The notes below the pieces were generated by a model that saw nothing but the letters and a program-made list of their open reading frames with translations, was not told the origin of the DNA and ran no database searches. From an uncultured Anaerobiospirillum sp. (GTDB lineage: Bacteria > Pseudomonadota > Gammaproteobacteria > Enterobacterales > Succinivibrionaceae), in the NCBI GenBank assembly GCA_944389615.1, contig CALXNA010000013.1, forward strand, positions 1-64,000: a stretch of 64,000 nt of DNA. The letters are read 5' to 3'. Made by a program: the position numbers and the translations under genes. Shown one piece after another: positions 18,687 to 27,406 of the stretch (positions within the stretch are counted from its first letter, which is position 1; each line of letters opens with the position of its first letter).

Positions 18687-19835
18687 ATGATCGAACTTAA
18701 GAACATTGAGAAAGTTTACAACCAAGGCACCTCCAAGGAGGTTCGGGCCTTGCGTAACATCTCTCTTACCATTGAACGGGGCGAGATCTTCGGTGTGATT
18801 GGTCTGTCAGGTGCAGGTAAGTCCACCTTGATCCGTCACATCAATATGCTGGAGCGACCGAGCTCCGGTCAGGTGATCGTGGATGGTCAAGATCTGACCG
18901 CCATGAACGAAAAAGAGCTGCGCGAAGTGCGCCGCCACATCGGCATGATTTTCCAGAGCTTCAACCTGCTCTCCTCAGCCACCGTGGCGGAGAATGTGGC
19001 CTTCCCGCTTAAGCTGGTGTCCGGCCCGGAGCGCCTGAGCGATGAGGCGATTGCCGCGCGCGTCAAGGAGCTCTTGGATCTGGTCGAGCTCTCGGACAAG
19101 GCCGAGATGTACCCGGCTCAACTCTCCGGAGGCCAAAAGCAGCGCGTGGGTATTGCACGCGCCTTAGCGGGCAATCCGAAGATTTTACTGTGCGACGAGG
19201 CGACCTCGGCGCTCGATCCTAAGACCACCATGTCGATCTTAAAGCTCCTGATGACGCTGCGCGATAAGCTCAACCTCACCATCGTCATCATCACCCACCA
19301 AATGGAGGTGATCAAGGAGTGCTGCGACCGCGTCGCCGTGATCGATGGCGGCGTGATCTCCGAGCTTGGCACCTCCCTTGATATCTTCACGGAGCCTAAG
19401 CAAGCGCTCACCAAGCGCTTAGTCAGCGCCGCCGTACGCCGTGGCCTGCCGGAGCTGCTACGGCACACCGAGATTGTCTCAGAGTACCACGAAGGAGCCA
19501 AGGCGGTCATTGAGCTCTTGTTCTTAGGCCCTAAGGCCGATGCGCCGGTGATCGTCGAGGTGGCCCAAGAGTGCAAGGTGGCCATCAGTATCTTAGGGGG
19601 CTCGATCGACCATATTAAGACCGAGCCGTTTGGCTTGTTGGTCATCGAGGTCGGAGGCAGCCGCGCCGAGATTGAGCATGCCATTGAGGTGCTCACTGAG
19701 CGCGTCCATAAGGTCGAGATCTTAGGTTACGATCAGCGCGTGCAGCTGGCGGATCTGCATGAGTCCGCTCTGCCTGAGACCGCTCTGCCTGAGGCAGCGC
19801 AGGGTGCAACTGCTGGTACTAGCGAGGGCAAGTAA
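18687..19835 (+). CDS. metN: Methionine ABC transporter ATP-binding protein
   Basis: MetN powers methionine uptake through MetI. Walker A is GLSGAGKST near residue 38, the Q loop is FQSFNLL, the signature is LSGGQKQR near 140, Walker B is ILLCDEATSALD near 163, and the switch is ITHQME. The C-terminal NIL domain (about 270-350) binds methionine in this family and inhibits transport. A short Glu/Ala/Leu-rich tail (HESALPETALPEAAQ) follows. At 382 residues it is a little longer than typical. Its stop overlaps the metI start. Confidence 0.95.
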   Translation: MIELKNIEKVYNQGTSKEVRALRNISLTIERGEIFGVIGLSGAGKSTLIRHINMLERPSSGQVIVDGQDLTAMNEKELREVRRHIGMIFQSFNLLSSATVAENVAFPLKLVSGPERLSDEAIAARVKELLDLVELSDKAEMYPAQLSGGQKQRVGIARALAGNPKILLCDEATSALDPKTTMSILKLLMTLRDKLNLTIVIITHQMEVIKECCDRVAVIDGGVISELGTSLDIFTEPKQALTKRLVSAAVRRGLPELLRHTEIVSEYHEGAKAVIELLFLGPKADAPVIVEVAQECKVAISILGGSIDHIKTEPFGLLVIEVGGSRAEIEHAIEVLTERVHKVEILGYDQRVQLADLHESALPETALPEAAQGATAGTSEGK

Positions 19836-20506
19836 TGGATATCAATTGGAATGCCTATCTCAAGATGGCCTCGCTCTTAGGCCAAGCCACCTTAGAGACT
19901 TTGTACATGGTGGGCGCCGCTTCGGCCATCTCCATTGCCTTAGGTGTACCCTTAGGCGTGCTCTTGCTGGTCACCTCAAAGGGCTACTTCTTTGAGCATG
20001 TGAACTTCTATCGCATCCTCAGCACCATCGTCAACGCCCTGCGTTCGATCCCTTTCATCATCCTGATGGTCGCGATCTCGCCTCTGACTAAGTTCATTGT
20101 CGGCTCGAGCATCGGTACCACTGCGGTGATTGTGCCCTTGGTGATCGGCACCATTCCGTTCACTGGACGCTTGGTTGAGACCAGCCTGCGCACGGTGCCG
20201 AGCGGCCTGATCGAAGCTGCCACCAGCATGGGCGCGAGCCCATGGCAGATCGTGCGCAAGGTGCTGCTCCCAGAGGCTCTGCCTGAGCTCATCCAAAACT
20301 TCACCATCACGGTCATTGTCATCATCGGCTGCTCGGCCATGGCCGGTGCCATCGGCGGCGGTGGCTTAGGTGACGTTGCCATTCGCTATGGCTACATGCG
20401 CTTCCGCCTTGACATGATGATCGGCACGGTCGTGATCCTCATCGTCATGGTGCAATTAGTCCAGTTCATCGGTGACTACTTGACCCGCAAGTGCGACCAC
20501 CGCTAA
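19835..20506 (+). CDS. metI: Methionine ABC transporter permease
   Basis: A 223-residue inner-membrane permease with about five helices and the ABC coupling motif EAATSMGASPWQIVRKVLLPEALPEL near residue 130. The segment GCSAMAGAIGGGGLGDVAIRYGYMRF is typical of MetI. Its ATG overlaps the metN TAA. Below it, to 20634, lies a GC-rich stretch without a gene. Confidence 0.95.
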   Translation: MDINWNAYLKMASLLGQATLETLYMVGAASAISIALGVPLGVLLLVTSKGYFFEHVNFYRILSTIVNALRSIPFIILMVAISPLTKFIVGSSIGTTAVIVPLVIGTIPFTGRLVETSLRTVPSGLIEAATSMGASPWQIVRKVLLPEALPELIQNFTITVIVIIGCSAMAGAIGGGGLGDVAIRYGYMRFRLDMMIGTVVILIVMVQLVQFIGDYLTRKCDHR

Positions 20507-20634
20507 GGCGCCGCGCTGCCCTCACGGCAGTCCGCGCCGCCGCGCCTGCCCGCGCGCAGTTCGCGCTGCGCGCTTTGTCGTGCCGCAGGGCGCGGCAGGC
20601 GCTCCGCCCCGCTCGGAGGGCGGACAAAAGGCAC

Positions 20635-20662
20635 TTGCAGCCGCCCGGCATTGCACTATAAT
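20635..20662 (+). promoter_or_regulatory. Predicted promoter of the ArsB-like gene
   Basis: TTGCAG and a perfect TATAAT are separated by 16 bases, about 100 bases before the chosen start codon. Confidence 0.65.
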
Positions 20663-20761
20663 GGCTTGCTTTGGAAGTGCAACAGGGGTCACGCTTTCTT
20701 AGCCGGAGGGCACCCAAGCGGAGCCTCCTGCTGCTGTCGTGCGGTTGCTGGGCTTACTGCT

Positions 20762-22081
20762 ATGGCCTTTTTAATCTTCATCACCACCTTACTGCTCATC
20801 ATTTGGAAGCCGTTTCGCCTCAAGGTCTGGATCTACACCACCTTGGGCACCGTCTTTGTCTTTGCCTTCAAGCTCATCACCTTAGAAGATGTCAAAGAGA
20901 TCTTCGATCTGACTTGGGACAGCTCGCTGACCTTGATCGGTCTCATCATCATCTCGCTGTGCCTTGAAAACATGGGCTTCTTTGACTACTTGGTCGGCAA
21001 GATCTTGCAGCGCGGTAAGCCTTCGCCCGATGGCACGGTGCTGGAGCTCAATACCCGCAAGTTCTGCGTGCAGATCATCATCTTAACTGCGCTGACCTCG
21101 GCCTTATTTGCCAATGATGGCGCCGTCTTGATCTTCACCCCGCTGATGGTGGCGCTCTTTGCGCGCTTTGCTAAGGAAGAGGCCAAGCTTGCGACCGTGC
21201 TCTTGCTGACCTCAGCCTTTGTCTGCGACGCGGCGTCCCTGCCCTTGGTGGTCTCGAATTTAACCAACATCATCACCGCAGGTTACTTTGAGCTGACCTT
21301 CGCAAGCTTCGCCGCGACCATGCTCCTGCCGACCATCGCGAGCGTCATCACGATGTTGGTCTGCTTCTTTATCGGCTGCAATCGCCTCTTGCCGCCGGTC
21401 ATTTCCTTTAAGCAGGGCAACTCCACGGAGCTGAGCCCTGCATTAAAGCGCTTCTGCTTTGGCTTTATCATCTGCTTTGTAGGCGGCTTATTTGCCGCAG
21501 AGCTGACCTCGGCGCCGGTCTGCGTTCCGGTGCTGTGCTTTGCCGCTGTCATCACCGTTGTGATGCTGATCAAGAACCGCGGCCACAATGCCAAGATCTT
21601 GCTCAAGGCCCCGTATGACATTGTGATCTTCAGCTTCACCTTGTACCTCATCGTCTTTGCCATGTACAAGGGCGGCTTAGGCCAGCAGCTGGTCAACATC
21701 TACGGCAATATGTCGCATATCAGCCTCGTGGAGATGCTCTCCACGGCCTACATCTCAGCGGCAGGCGCTGCTATCTTCAACAACCTGCCGATGATCATGC
21801 TGGGCAACTTAGCGCTGCAAGATTTCTTTGCGCTCGGCAGCGACATCAGTGCCGGGCACGAGGCCTTGATCTACAGCCACTTGGCCGCCTGCAATATCGG
21901 CGCGAAGCTCACCCCCATCGGCTCGCTCTCCACGCTCTTATGGCTGGGCTTCTTAGAGAAGCGCGGCTTCACCATCAGCGTCAAGCAGTACTTTAGGTTC
22001 AGCTTCACCATGGCCATCCCGGTTCTGTTCGTGGTGGTCACGGTCATTTGGCTCCAAGACTTCTTGCTCAAGATTCTATAA
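20762..22081 (+). CDS. ArsB/NhaD-type ion transporter
   Basis: A 439-residue inner-membrane protein with about 11 helices. The motifs LFANDGAVLIFTP (about 120), DAASLPLVVSNLTNI (about 160) and LTPIGSLSTLLWL near the end match ArsB, the arsenite efflux pump. IVIFSFTLYLIVFAMY also corresponds to an ArsB block. No arsR, arsC or arsA gene is near, so the substrate may not be arsenite. ATG 20762 gives the length and N-terminus expected for ArsB (MAFLIFITTLLLIIWKP), but its ribosome site is poor and the frame is open upstream. Confidence 0.75.
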   Translation: MAFLIFITTLLLIIWKPFRLKVWIYTTLGTVFVFAFKLITLEDVKEIFDLTWDSSLTLIGLIIISLCLENMGFFDYLVGKILQRGKPSPDGTVLELNTRKFCVQIIILTALTSALFANDGAVLIFTPLMVALFARFAKEEAKLATVLLLTSAFVCDAASLPLVVSNLTNIITAGYFELTFASFAATMLLPTIASVITMLVCFFIGCNRLLPPVISFKQGNSTELSPALKRFCFGFIICFVGGLFAAELTSAPVCVPVLCFAAVITVVMLIKNRGHNAKILLKAPYDIVIFSFTLYLIVFAMYKGGLGQQLVNIYGNMSHISLVEMLSTAYISAAGAAIFNNLPMIMLGNLALQDFFALGSDISAGHEALIYSHLAACNIGAKLTPIGSLSTLLWLGFLEKRGFTISVKQYFRFSFTMAIPVLFVVVTVIWLQDFLLKIL

Positions 22082-22349
22082 GAAGGTCGTAGGCCTGAGC
22101 GTCTTCTCCACTTACCTCACAAGCTGGTGCAGGTAGATGTATGTTTGTGCCCACTTTGCACATATTGGGAAGATGTGGTAAGACATAGGATGTGAGCATA
22201 TGAGGTATCAGGAAGTAGCTGTACTTTGTTGGTTGCTTGGGACTCACTGTGAGCGTCTATGCTTAGCTCAACAAGTGGTTGCTCTGCGCGAGTGAATGCG
22301 TTAGAAAAGTAATGACAGCACCGCGCTCGTAACCGATAGGAGCTGCGAT
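22082..22349. other. AT-richer intergenic stretch
   Basis: No gene or convincing terminator seen. Base composition changes here to a lower GC content, which continues through the next gene and the small-protein array, suggesting the edge of acquired DNA. Confidence 0.4.
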
Positions 22350-24116
22350 ATGGTGATAGAGCAGTTAAGATCACTGCCAATTGGTGTGCCTGATTGGAAG
22401 GAGATTCGCAACGAGAACTTGTTCTTTGTTGACAAGACTTCTAAGATCCGGGCGTTGGTGACCGACCAGCGCAAAGTCTTCGTTGCACGCCCGCGTCGCA
22501 TGGGTAAGTCTATCCTTTGCTCGATGCTAGATGAGCTTTTTACCAAAGGTGATGCCAACTTTGAGGATACAGCCATTTATGGCCCGTGGCCTGAGAGTGA
22601 TCGCTTCCCAGTCATCAAGATCTCCTTTATCGAAGTCAGTGGTGATAATACTGATGATTTTGAGATTGGTCTTAAGGTCGTCTTGCTTACAGCTTATGAT
22701 AGAGCTGGGTTTGACGTTGATAACATCAAGTTAGACCTTCCGCTCCAACTGTTCTTAGGAAAGTTGTCTAAGGCTTCGTGGGGACAGCGTCTGGTTTTCT
22801 TAATCGATGAGTGGGATCACCCTTTGTCAGTAAACCTTGATAAAGGCGAGGTCTTCGACGCGATTCAAAAGAAGCTGAGGGTTTTCTATACTTGGCTTCG
22901 CAACCTCGACAATGTCCGGTTTGTCTTGGTAACAGGGATCATGCGTTACACCGATTCTTCTCTGTTTACCGGGCAGGATATCCAAGATATCAGCATGAAC
23001 CCTGATTATGCTGATTTGTTGGGGTATACAGAAGACGAAGTGCGCACTTGCTACGCACCATACCTTCGTGCTGCTGCAGGTCTGATGGGCTTGAGTGAAG
23101 ATGAGCTGCTCAACCAGATCAAGCTTCATTATGACGGCTTCTGCTTTGACTATGATGCCAAGGTCAAATTGTTTTGCCCTCTGTCCATCAACAAGTTCTT
23201 TGCCCCGGTGGCCTCAAAGCTTGACTCACCGAGCAAGCCTTACTTTGGTAGCTATTGGATGGACAGCTCCAATGCAACTGATGCCCTGCGCTCGTACCTC
23301 TGTGGCCATAGTTTAGATGTCGATACGTTGATGTCTATGTGTGGTCAACATGTAGTGATCAGCCATTCAGATCTGAGCTCGCCGACCAAGTTTGCGGACA
23401 TTAACATCCGGCAAATCTTAGTGCAAAGTGGCTATTTGTCGTTAAGGCGGGTCACTGATGACACCAAGGACAACTCCGTCAAAAAGCGCCAATACGTTTG
23501 TGGCTTTACCAACTTCGAGGTTGCCTCTGAGTTTGCAGAAGTGTTAACCAAGTGCTTGGTTAACAATGTCAACTATGACGCTTCCAGCCAGTTGGGGGTA
23601 ATTCACAGTGCCCTGCTTGCCGGAGACTTTGAGCGCATGCTTATGTGCATCAATGAGCTCTTGTGTCAAGTGCGCTTTGACGTGATGGCTTCAGCCCAAG
23701 AAAAGCACTATCGAACTTTCATAGCCATGTGGCTGCGCTCCGAGAGGATTGCGGTAGTTGAGGAAGCTGCTAACAACTTGGGTAGCTGCGACCTTGTGGT
23801 TACCACTCCTCACCGTATTTATGTGGTTGAGCTCAAGCGTCTTTACGGTGACTCGGTTACAGACGAAAACATCCGTAATGTTTTCGCTAAGGCTGAGCAG
23901 CAAGTCGACGACAAGGGCTATTCCAACAACATCTTGGATCGCAGCAAGCCTGTTACTGGGGTAGCTGTTGTTATTGCCGATCGCTACCGTCAGATTGTAG
24001 GCTGGCGCACCTTTGATGAATATGACGTAGTGCACGAGGGCTTTATTAAGCCGTTAACATTGCGCAACAAGCATGAGTACGACAAAGTTACCGATGTAAC
24101 TCTTCAGGATTCCTGA
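22350..24116 (+). CDS. AAA-ATPase-like / PD-(D/E)XK nuclease family protein
   Basis: A 588-residue protein of the large family with an N-terminal AAA-ATPase-like domain and a C-terminal PD-(D/E)XK nuclease-like domain (often labelled DUF1703). The N-terminus GVPDWKEIRNENLFFVDKT and the P-loop ARPRRMGKS (about 50-58) are typical; FLIDEWDHPL near 155 is the Walker B region. The nuclease part shows the D...ExK pattern in CDLVVTTPHRIYVVELKR (about 485-505). This copy is intact and has AGGAG before its ATG. Related broken copies lie at 62-64 kb. The family is amplified in many gut bacteria; its role is not settled. Confidence 0.85.
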   Translation: MVIEQLRSLPIGVPDWKEIRNENLFFVDKTSKIRALVTDQRKVFVARPRRMGKSILCSMLDELFTKGDANFEDTAIYGPWPESDRFPVIKISFIEVSGDNTDDFEIGLKVVLLTAYDRAGFDVDNIKLDLPLQLFLGKLSKASWGQRLVFLIDEWDHPLSVNLDKGEVFDAIQKKLRVFYTWLRNLDNVRFVLVTGIMRYTDSSLFTGQDIQDISMNPDYADLLGYTEDEVRTCYAPYLRAAAGLMGLSEDELLNQIKLHYDGFCFDYDAKVKLFCPLSINKFFAPVASKLDSPSKPYFGSYWMDSSNATDALRSYLCGHSLDVDTLMSMCGQHVVISHSDLSSPTKFADINIRQILVQSGYLSLRRVTDDTKDNSVKKRQYVCGFTNFEVASEFAEVLTKCLVNNVNYDASSQLGVIHSALLAGDFERMLMCINELLCQVRFDVMASAQEKHYRTFIAMWLRSERIAVVEEAANNLGSCDLVVTTPHRIYVVELKRLYGDSVTDENIRNVFAKAEQQVDDKGYSNNILDRSKPVTGVAVVIADRYRQIVGWRTFDEYDVVHEGFIKPLTLRNKHEYDKVTDVTLQDS

Positions 24117-24406
24117 CTGGGTTGGCTGTCTTTATAGGCAGCAAGATATGTATCGTTGCTCAGCCTTCACCGCCGCCTTCGTTTCTAAGTAAGGCTATTG
24201 CCAGCTCTGGCACAAGGGGCTGAGCGCAAAAGCCTGCTCTAAGGCCGCCTGCGCCTGCTGCAGCGCAACTACGGTGCGGTGAATGTTAGACTTTCTGTCA
24301 CCGCGGCGGCGAAACCACCACGCCGACGACGGTGGTCAACGTCAGCACCGGGCGCGGGCCTTGGTGTCGGTGCTTAACCTACTGCGCCCCGGGCCGAGGC
24401 TGAACT

Positions 24407-24769
24407 TTAGTGGTATAAGCACCTATCGATGGCCGCCTCAATTGCCTCGTTGTGTTTTGCTATCAAGTCGATGTTGGTAGATATCGAGCGAAGCTCATTG
24501 ACGGAGTCTGCGTCAAGACCTTGATTGCTGAAATCTATCATCACTCGCAGCTTGCGCGCGGCGTCTTGAGCTGTTTGCCTGTTTTGAAGAATCTTGGCTT
24601 GGATGTTGGCAAGCTCTGCATCATCGTACGTGGAGTCTTCGGGCTGCTCTTGGATGTTACGAGCTCTACGTACGTACTTGAAGACGAACCATACACAACC
24701 GCCTACGGCCACTAACACTCCTACCGTCATGATTGAGATGACAATTGCACCAACGAGCGATGCATCCAT
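24407..24769 (-). CDS. Small single-TM protein, array family member
   Basis: A 120-residue protein: membrane helix at about 6-32, then a basic stop-transfer stretch (KYVRRAR), and a helical cytoplasmic tail. The tail has the array motif in two parts, QNRQTAQDAARKL and then LDADSVNELRSISTNIDLIAKHNEAIEAAI. It aligns with the tails of the genes at 24813, 25558 and 27407. GGAGACC stands before the ATG. I do not recognise the family. The stretch between 24117 and 24406 holds no clear gene, only a possible stop-bounded fragment. Confidence 0.7.
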   Translation of the reverse strand: MDASLVGAIVISIMTVGVLVAVGGCVWFVFKYVRRARNIQEQPEDSTYDDAELANIQAKILQNRQTAQDAARKLRVMIDFSNQGLDADSVNELRSISTNIDLIAKHNEAIEAAIDRCLYH

Positions 24770-24812
24770 ATTGGTCTCCGGTTGAACTGGCTCTACGACA
24801 GAAGGCTTGTAC

Positions 24813-25187
24813 TCAAGATCGGGTAAGATACTTCAGAGCTTCAGCCTCGATCTCGGTGTTGTGCTGTGCGATACTGTCCAAATCTGTCACCAAGGTTTGG
24901 ACGGTCGTGACTGTTTGAGCATCAAGGTGGCCTTGCTGCATCATCGTCTGCAACCTGCGCGCTGACTCTTGGGCGAGCAGGCTGTTTTGTTGGATGGTAG
25001 CTTGGATGATGATGATGTCATCATCTGTGATCTCGAGCTCCGCGGAGCTGTCAGCTTGATCGTCCTCGATGGCCTCATTGAAGATATCTCTGAGTGCAGC
25101 CAGTAAGATGGCCCATAGCATCCATATAATTATACCCATGGCTGCGCATGTTACTACGATGATGAGGATCGCTTTCCATAGCTCCAT
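24813..25187 (-). CDS. Small single-TM protein, array family member
   Basis: A 124-residue protein starting MELWKAILIIVV, with one long or two short hydrophobic helices (about 5-35), an acidic linker (FNEAIEDDQADSS), then the array motif: QQNSLLAQESARRLQ, LDAQTVTTVQTLVTDLDSIAQHNTEIEAEALKYL. The ATG at 25187 is preferred to an upstream one because GGAGG lies eight bases before it and the extra N-terminal residues are polar and unlike the paralogues. It lies 43 bases upstream of the 24407-24769 gene on the same strand. Confidence 0.75.
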   Translation of the reverse strand: MELWKAILIIVVTCAAMGIIIWMLWAILLAALRDIFNEAIEDDQADSSAELEITDDDIIIIQATIQQNSLLAQESARRLQTMMQQGHLDAQTVTTVQTLVTDLDSIAQHNTEIEAEALKYLTRS

Positions 25188-25333
25188 CAGAGTTGCCTCC
25201 TGTTGTATTGACCGGCGCTGCGAAGGTCGCTCTTCTTGCACTTTGCACAGTAAAGCGGGGCGCCTTGGCCAAGGGCAGTCCAAAGATTTACCTCACCGGG
25301 TGGTTTGCTGTTAGCAAGAGCAGGAACCATCCA

Positions 25334-25507
25334 TCAAGCGTTTTGCTTCGGACGAAACGGGCGCGGCCGTTTAGCACGAGCTCTGCTTTTGCTCTTCGTG
25401 CTCCTTGGAGGGGGACTCGCCATCGTGATGATAAACCAAACAGTGCCTAGGACGACGACTGTCAATGAGAACACTACAGTAAAAAGAAAGATTGCCATCA
25501 ATGTCAT
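25334..25507 (-). CDS. Truncated small TM paralogue (57 aa)
   Basis: This 57-codon ORF starts MTLMAIFLFTVVFSLTVVV and continues LGTVWFIITM, then a basic tail (STKSKSRARAKRPRPFRPKQ). It matches the N-terminal half of the interrupted gene at 26811 (TLMAILIFTVLFTIAVVLMGSVWLIIKF, then an Arg/Lys-rich stretch). GGAGG is five bases before the ATG. The cytoplasmic two-helix motif found in the paralogues is missing. It could be a real micro-protein or a decayed copy. Confidence 0.5.
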   Translation of the reverse strand: MTLMAIFLFTVVFSLTVVVLGTVWFIITMASPPPRSTKSKSRARAKRPRPFRPKQNA

Positions 25508-25557
25508 ATAAGCCTCCTTGCTAAGCGAAGGTCAACACAACTTCATCGGTGTCGGGG

Positions 25558-26142
25558 CTAAGCTTTAGTACTGCTAGTGCTGTTCGTCGCCCGGCTAAAC
25601 TCCTTGGCTTCTCTAATCATGAAGTTGAGAAGTTCGTTTGAGATATCTGTGTTTTGCTGTATGATGCTGTATAAGTTTGTATGAAGTCTATGCATGTTTA
25701 TCAACATGTTTTCATCGAGTCGGTCGCCGTGCTGGAGAAGCTCTTGTGTAAGAGAGCTGCTGGTCTGCGTTAGTTCCTTATTCTGTTGCAGCTTGATGTG
25801 CACGATGTCCATGCCAAGGCCGACGGTGTAGGCGAGGGCATGCCTGTAAGAGGTATACTTCTCATCTTCCTCCGTCTTGAGCTTCTCTGACAGCCTGCAC
25901 ATATGGCTGAAGCCCCACCCAATGATGAAGCAGAAGCCGATGATGAAGGCAAGCATCAAAATAACAGATATAGCAGCCGCGCCGTTTTTGAAGTTAGCAA
26001 ACACATCATCGAATGAGTTTACTGAATTGGACAAAAAAGCAACTAGGCTAACCAAAACACTTGCCATTCCCGCCGTAGCAGTACTAAATATTGTTAGTAT
26101 GAATTTAAAAACATCGATTGACTTGATTCTTTTAAAAAACAT
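25558..26142 (-). CDS. Two-TM protein with the array motif
   Basis: The largest array member, 194 residues. Two membrane helices (about 14-36 and 54-80) are followed by a cytoplasmic region with the shared motif in longer form: LQQNKELTQTSSSLTQEL, LDENMLINMHRLHTNLYSIIQQNTDISNELL. The ATG at 26142 is preferred over an in-frame start 33 bases upstream because AGAGG precedes it by about seven bases. It is visibly AT-richer than the flanking genes. The motif shared with single-TM neighbours suggests a common partner. Confidence 0.7.
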   Translation of the reverse strand: MFFKRIKSIDVFKFILTIFSTATAGMASVLVSLVAFLSNSVNSFDDVFANFKNGAAAISVILMLAFIIGFCFIIGWGFSHMCRLSEKLKTEEDEKYTSYRHALAYTVGLGMDIVHIKLQQNKELTQTSSSLTQELLQHGDRLDENMLINMHRLHTNLYSIIQQNTDISNELLNFMIREAKEFSRATNSTSSTKA

Positions 26143-26433
26143 ACAACGACCTCTCTGTGATACAGCTGACCGCAAGCAGGCGCTCCTCGCGGAGTAAGCC
26201 CACAGTGACTCACCGCAGTCGTGGTCTCAGATGTTAAGGCCTGTACCAACAGTGCAAGGCAAACACCTTGATAAGTCCATTCTAGCATGAATGCACCTGC
26301 TTGTTTGAGAGTTGGCTCCAAATGCTTAACGCCCGAGCCTGCGCGTTGTGGCTTGCTTAGAGCAAGTCCGCGAACTTGAGCGAGTGTTTGAGCGCAGCGT
26401 CTGCTGTTGGTTGGGTTGGCCGTTGCTGCGGCC

Positions 26434-26811
26434 TTAGGCAGGCGTCTTGGCATAGGTGCCCGGTAGCAATGAAGCGCGTGGCCTGAGCTTCACTCGCAGC
26501 TTGCTCACGGCCGCGGCATCAAGGTCACTGTGTTGGGCCTGTTCTTGTAGCTTGCGCACCGTCGCTTTGCTGCTTTGGCGGTTCTGTTGGCGCTTGGCGT
26601 AGTCTGAGTTGGACTAATCTGTGGAGCTGTGTTTGCTTTGCTGCGGTGAACATTGGGCTGCCGACTTGCGCCGCCGTCGCCGGGATCGGCCTCGAGGTGG
26701 AACTTCGTAGCTCGTGAACTTAATGATGAGCCAGACCGAGCCCATTAAGACAACCGCTATTGTGAAAAGCACTGTAAAGATGAGGATTGCCATAAGGGTA
26801 TATAACGACAT
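26434..26811 (-). pseudogene. Array paralogue interrupted by one amber codon
   Basis: From ATG 26811 (AGGAG upstream) the frame encodes a membrane helix (about 5-32) and a basic stretch (PPRGRSRRRRRKS) and meets TAG at 26614-26616. Beyond it the same frame is open to TAA at 26434 and continues the family tail: QQNRQSSKATVRKLQEQAQHSDLDAAAVSKLRVKLRPRA. Without the TAG the product would be about 125 residues, like its neighbours. The final KLRV(K)LRPRA end matches the gene at 27054 and differs from the IAQ-N ending of other members. Confidence 0.65.
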
Positions 26812-26837
26812 AGACGACTCCTGCTAAGCACAGACAG

Positions 26838-27047
26838 CTATCGGTTAAAGCACTTGGTGAGAGAAGCGTCGACCGCGGCGTTTTGCTGTGCGATATCAGC
26901 GATATCGCTTGATAAGGTTTGCAGCTTTCTTAACGCGTTAGCATCAAAGGCCGCCGACTGCGCCAGCTTATGCAACTCGTCCGCGGCCGCTTGTGCGCTC
27001 TGACTGCCTTGGCGCAGCCGAGCGCAGGCCCCGACTCTCAAACCCAA
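26838..27047 (-). pseudogene. Tail fragment of an array paralogue
   Basis: This 69-codon ORF has no membrane helix. After a short unrelated start it reads RLRQGSQSAQAAADELHKLAQ and LRKLQTLSSDIADIAQQNAAVDASLTKCFNR, nearly identical to the tail of the gene at 27407. No good ribosome site precedes it. It follows directly after the 27054-27377 gene, as if the true tail of that gene had been displaced. Confidence 0.6.
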
Positions 27048-27053
27048 GCGGTA

Positions 27054-27377
27054 TCACCGACCTTCAACATGAGCTGCGCAGGTGCCCGGTGGCAATGAAG
27101 CGCGTGGCCTGCGCTTCACTCGCAGCTTGCCCACGGCCGCGGCATCAAGGTCGTTGTGCTGGGCCAGCTCTTGTAGCTCGCGCGCCGCTGCTTGGAGGTC
27201 TTGGCTGTTATGCTGGTGCTCGGTGCGGTCACTGGTGATATCTGCTTGATCCGACTCAGTGCAGGTGAACTTAGGAAGCTTGAAGCCACCGAACGTCAGA
27301 ACCCAGAATGTCCCGACGAGGGCGGCCATGAAGTCGCAGGGTGATACTAGAACAGTGATAAGTGCAAACCATTCCAT
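27054..27377 (-). CDS. Small single-TM protein with hybrid C-terminus
   Basis: A 107-residue protein: membrane helix at about 4-32, acidic middle (TESDQADITSD), then the first half of the array motif (QHNSQDLQAAARELQELAQHNDLDAAAVGKLRV). The sequence then changes to a basic, Pro-rich end (KRRPRASLPPG) in place of LQTLSSDIADIAQQN. The interrupted gene at 26434-26811 has the same alternative end. GGAG precedes the ATG. It is either a distinct subfamily or a recombination product. Confidence 0.6.
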   Translation of the reverse strand: MEWFALITVLVSPCDFMAALVGTFWVLTFGGFKLPKFTCTESDQADITSDRTEHQHNSQDLQAAARELQELAQHNDLDAAAVGKLRVKRRPRASLPPGTCAAHVEGR

Positions 27378-27406
27378 ACTTCACTCCGTGCGCCTTGGTG
27401 AGCGCG

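Noticed and set aside
20762..22081. Calling this gene arsB outright with a role in arsenite resistance
   Set aside because: Motifs fit ArsB, but no arsR, arsC or arsA is nearby, so the substrate is left open.
24283..24480. Possible gene downstream of the intact AAA-ATPase gene
   Set aside because: The plus ORF lacks a ribosome site; on the minus strand a 40-codon stretch (VVALQQAQAALEQAF) looks coding but has no start codon, so it is at most a relic.
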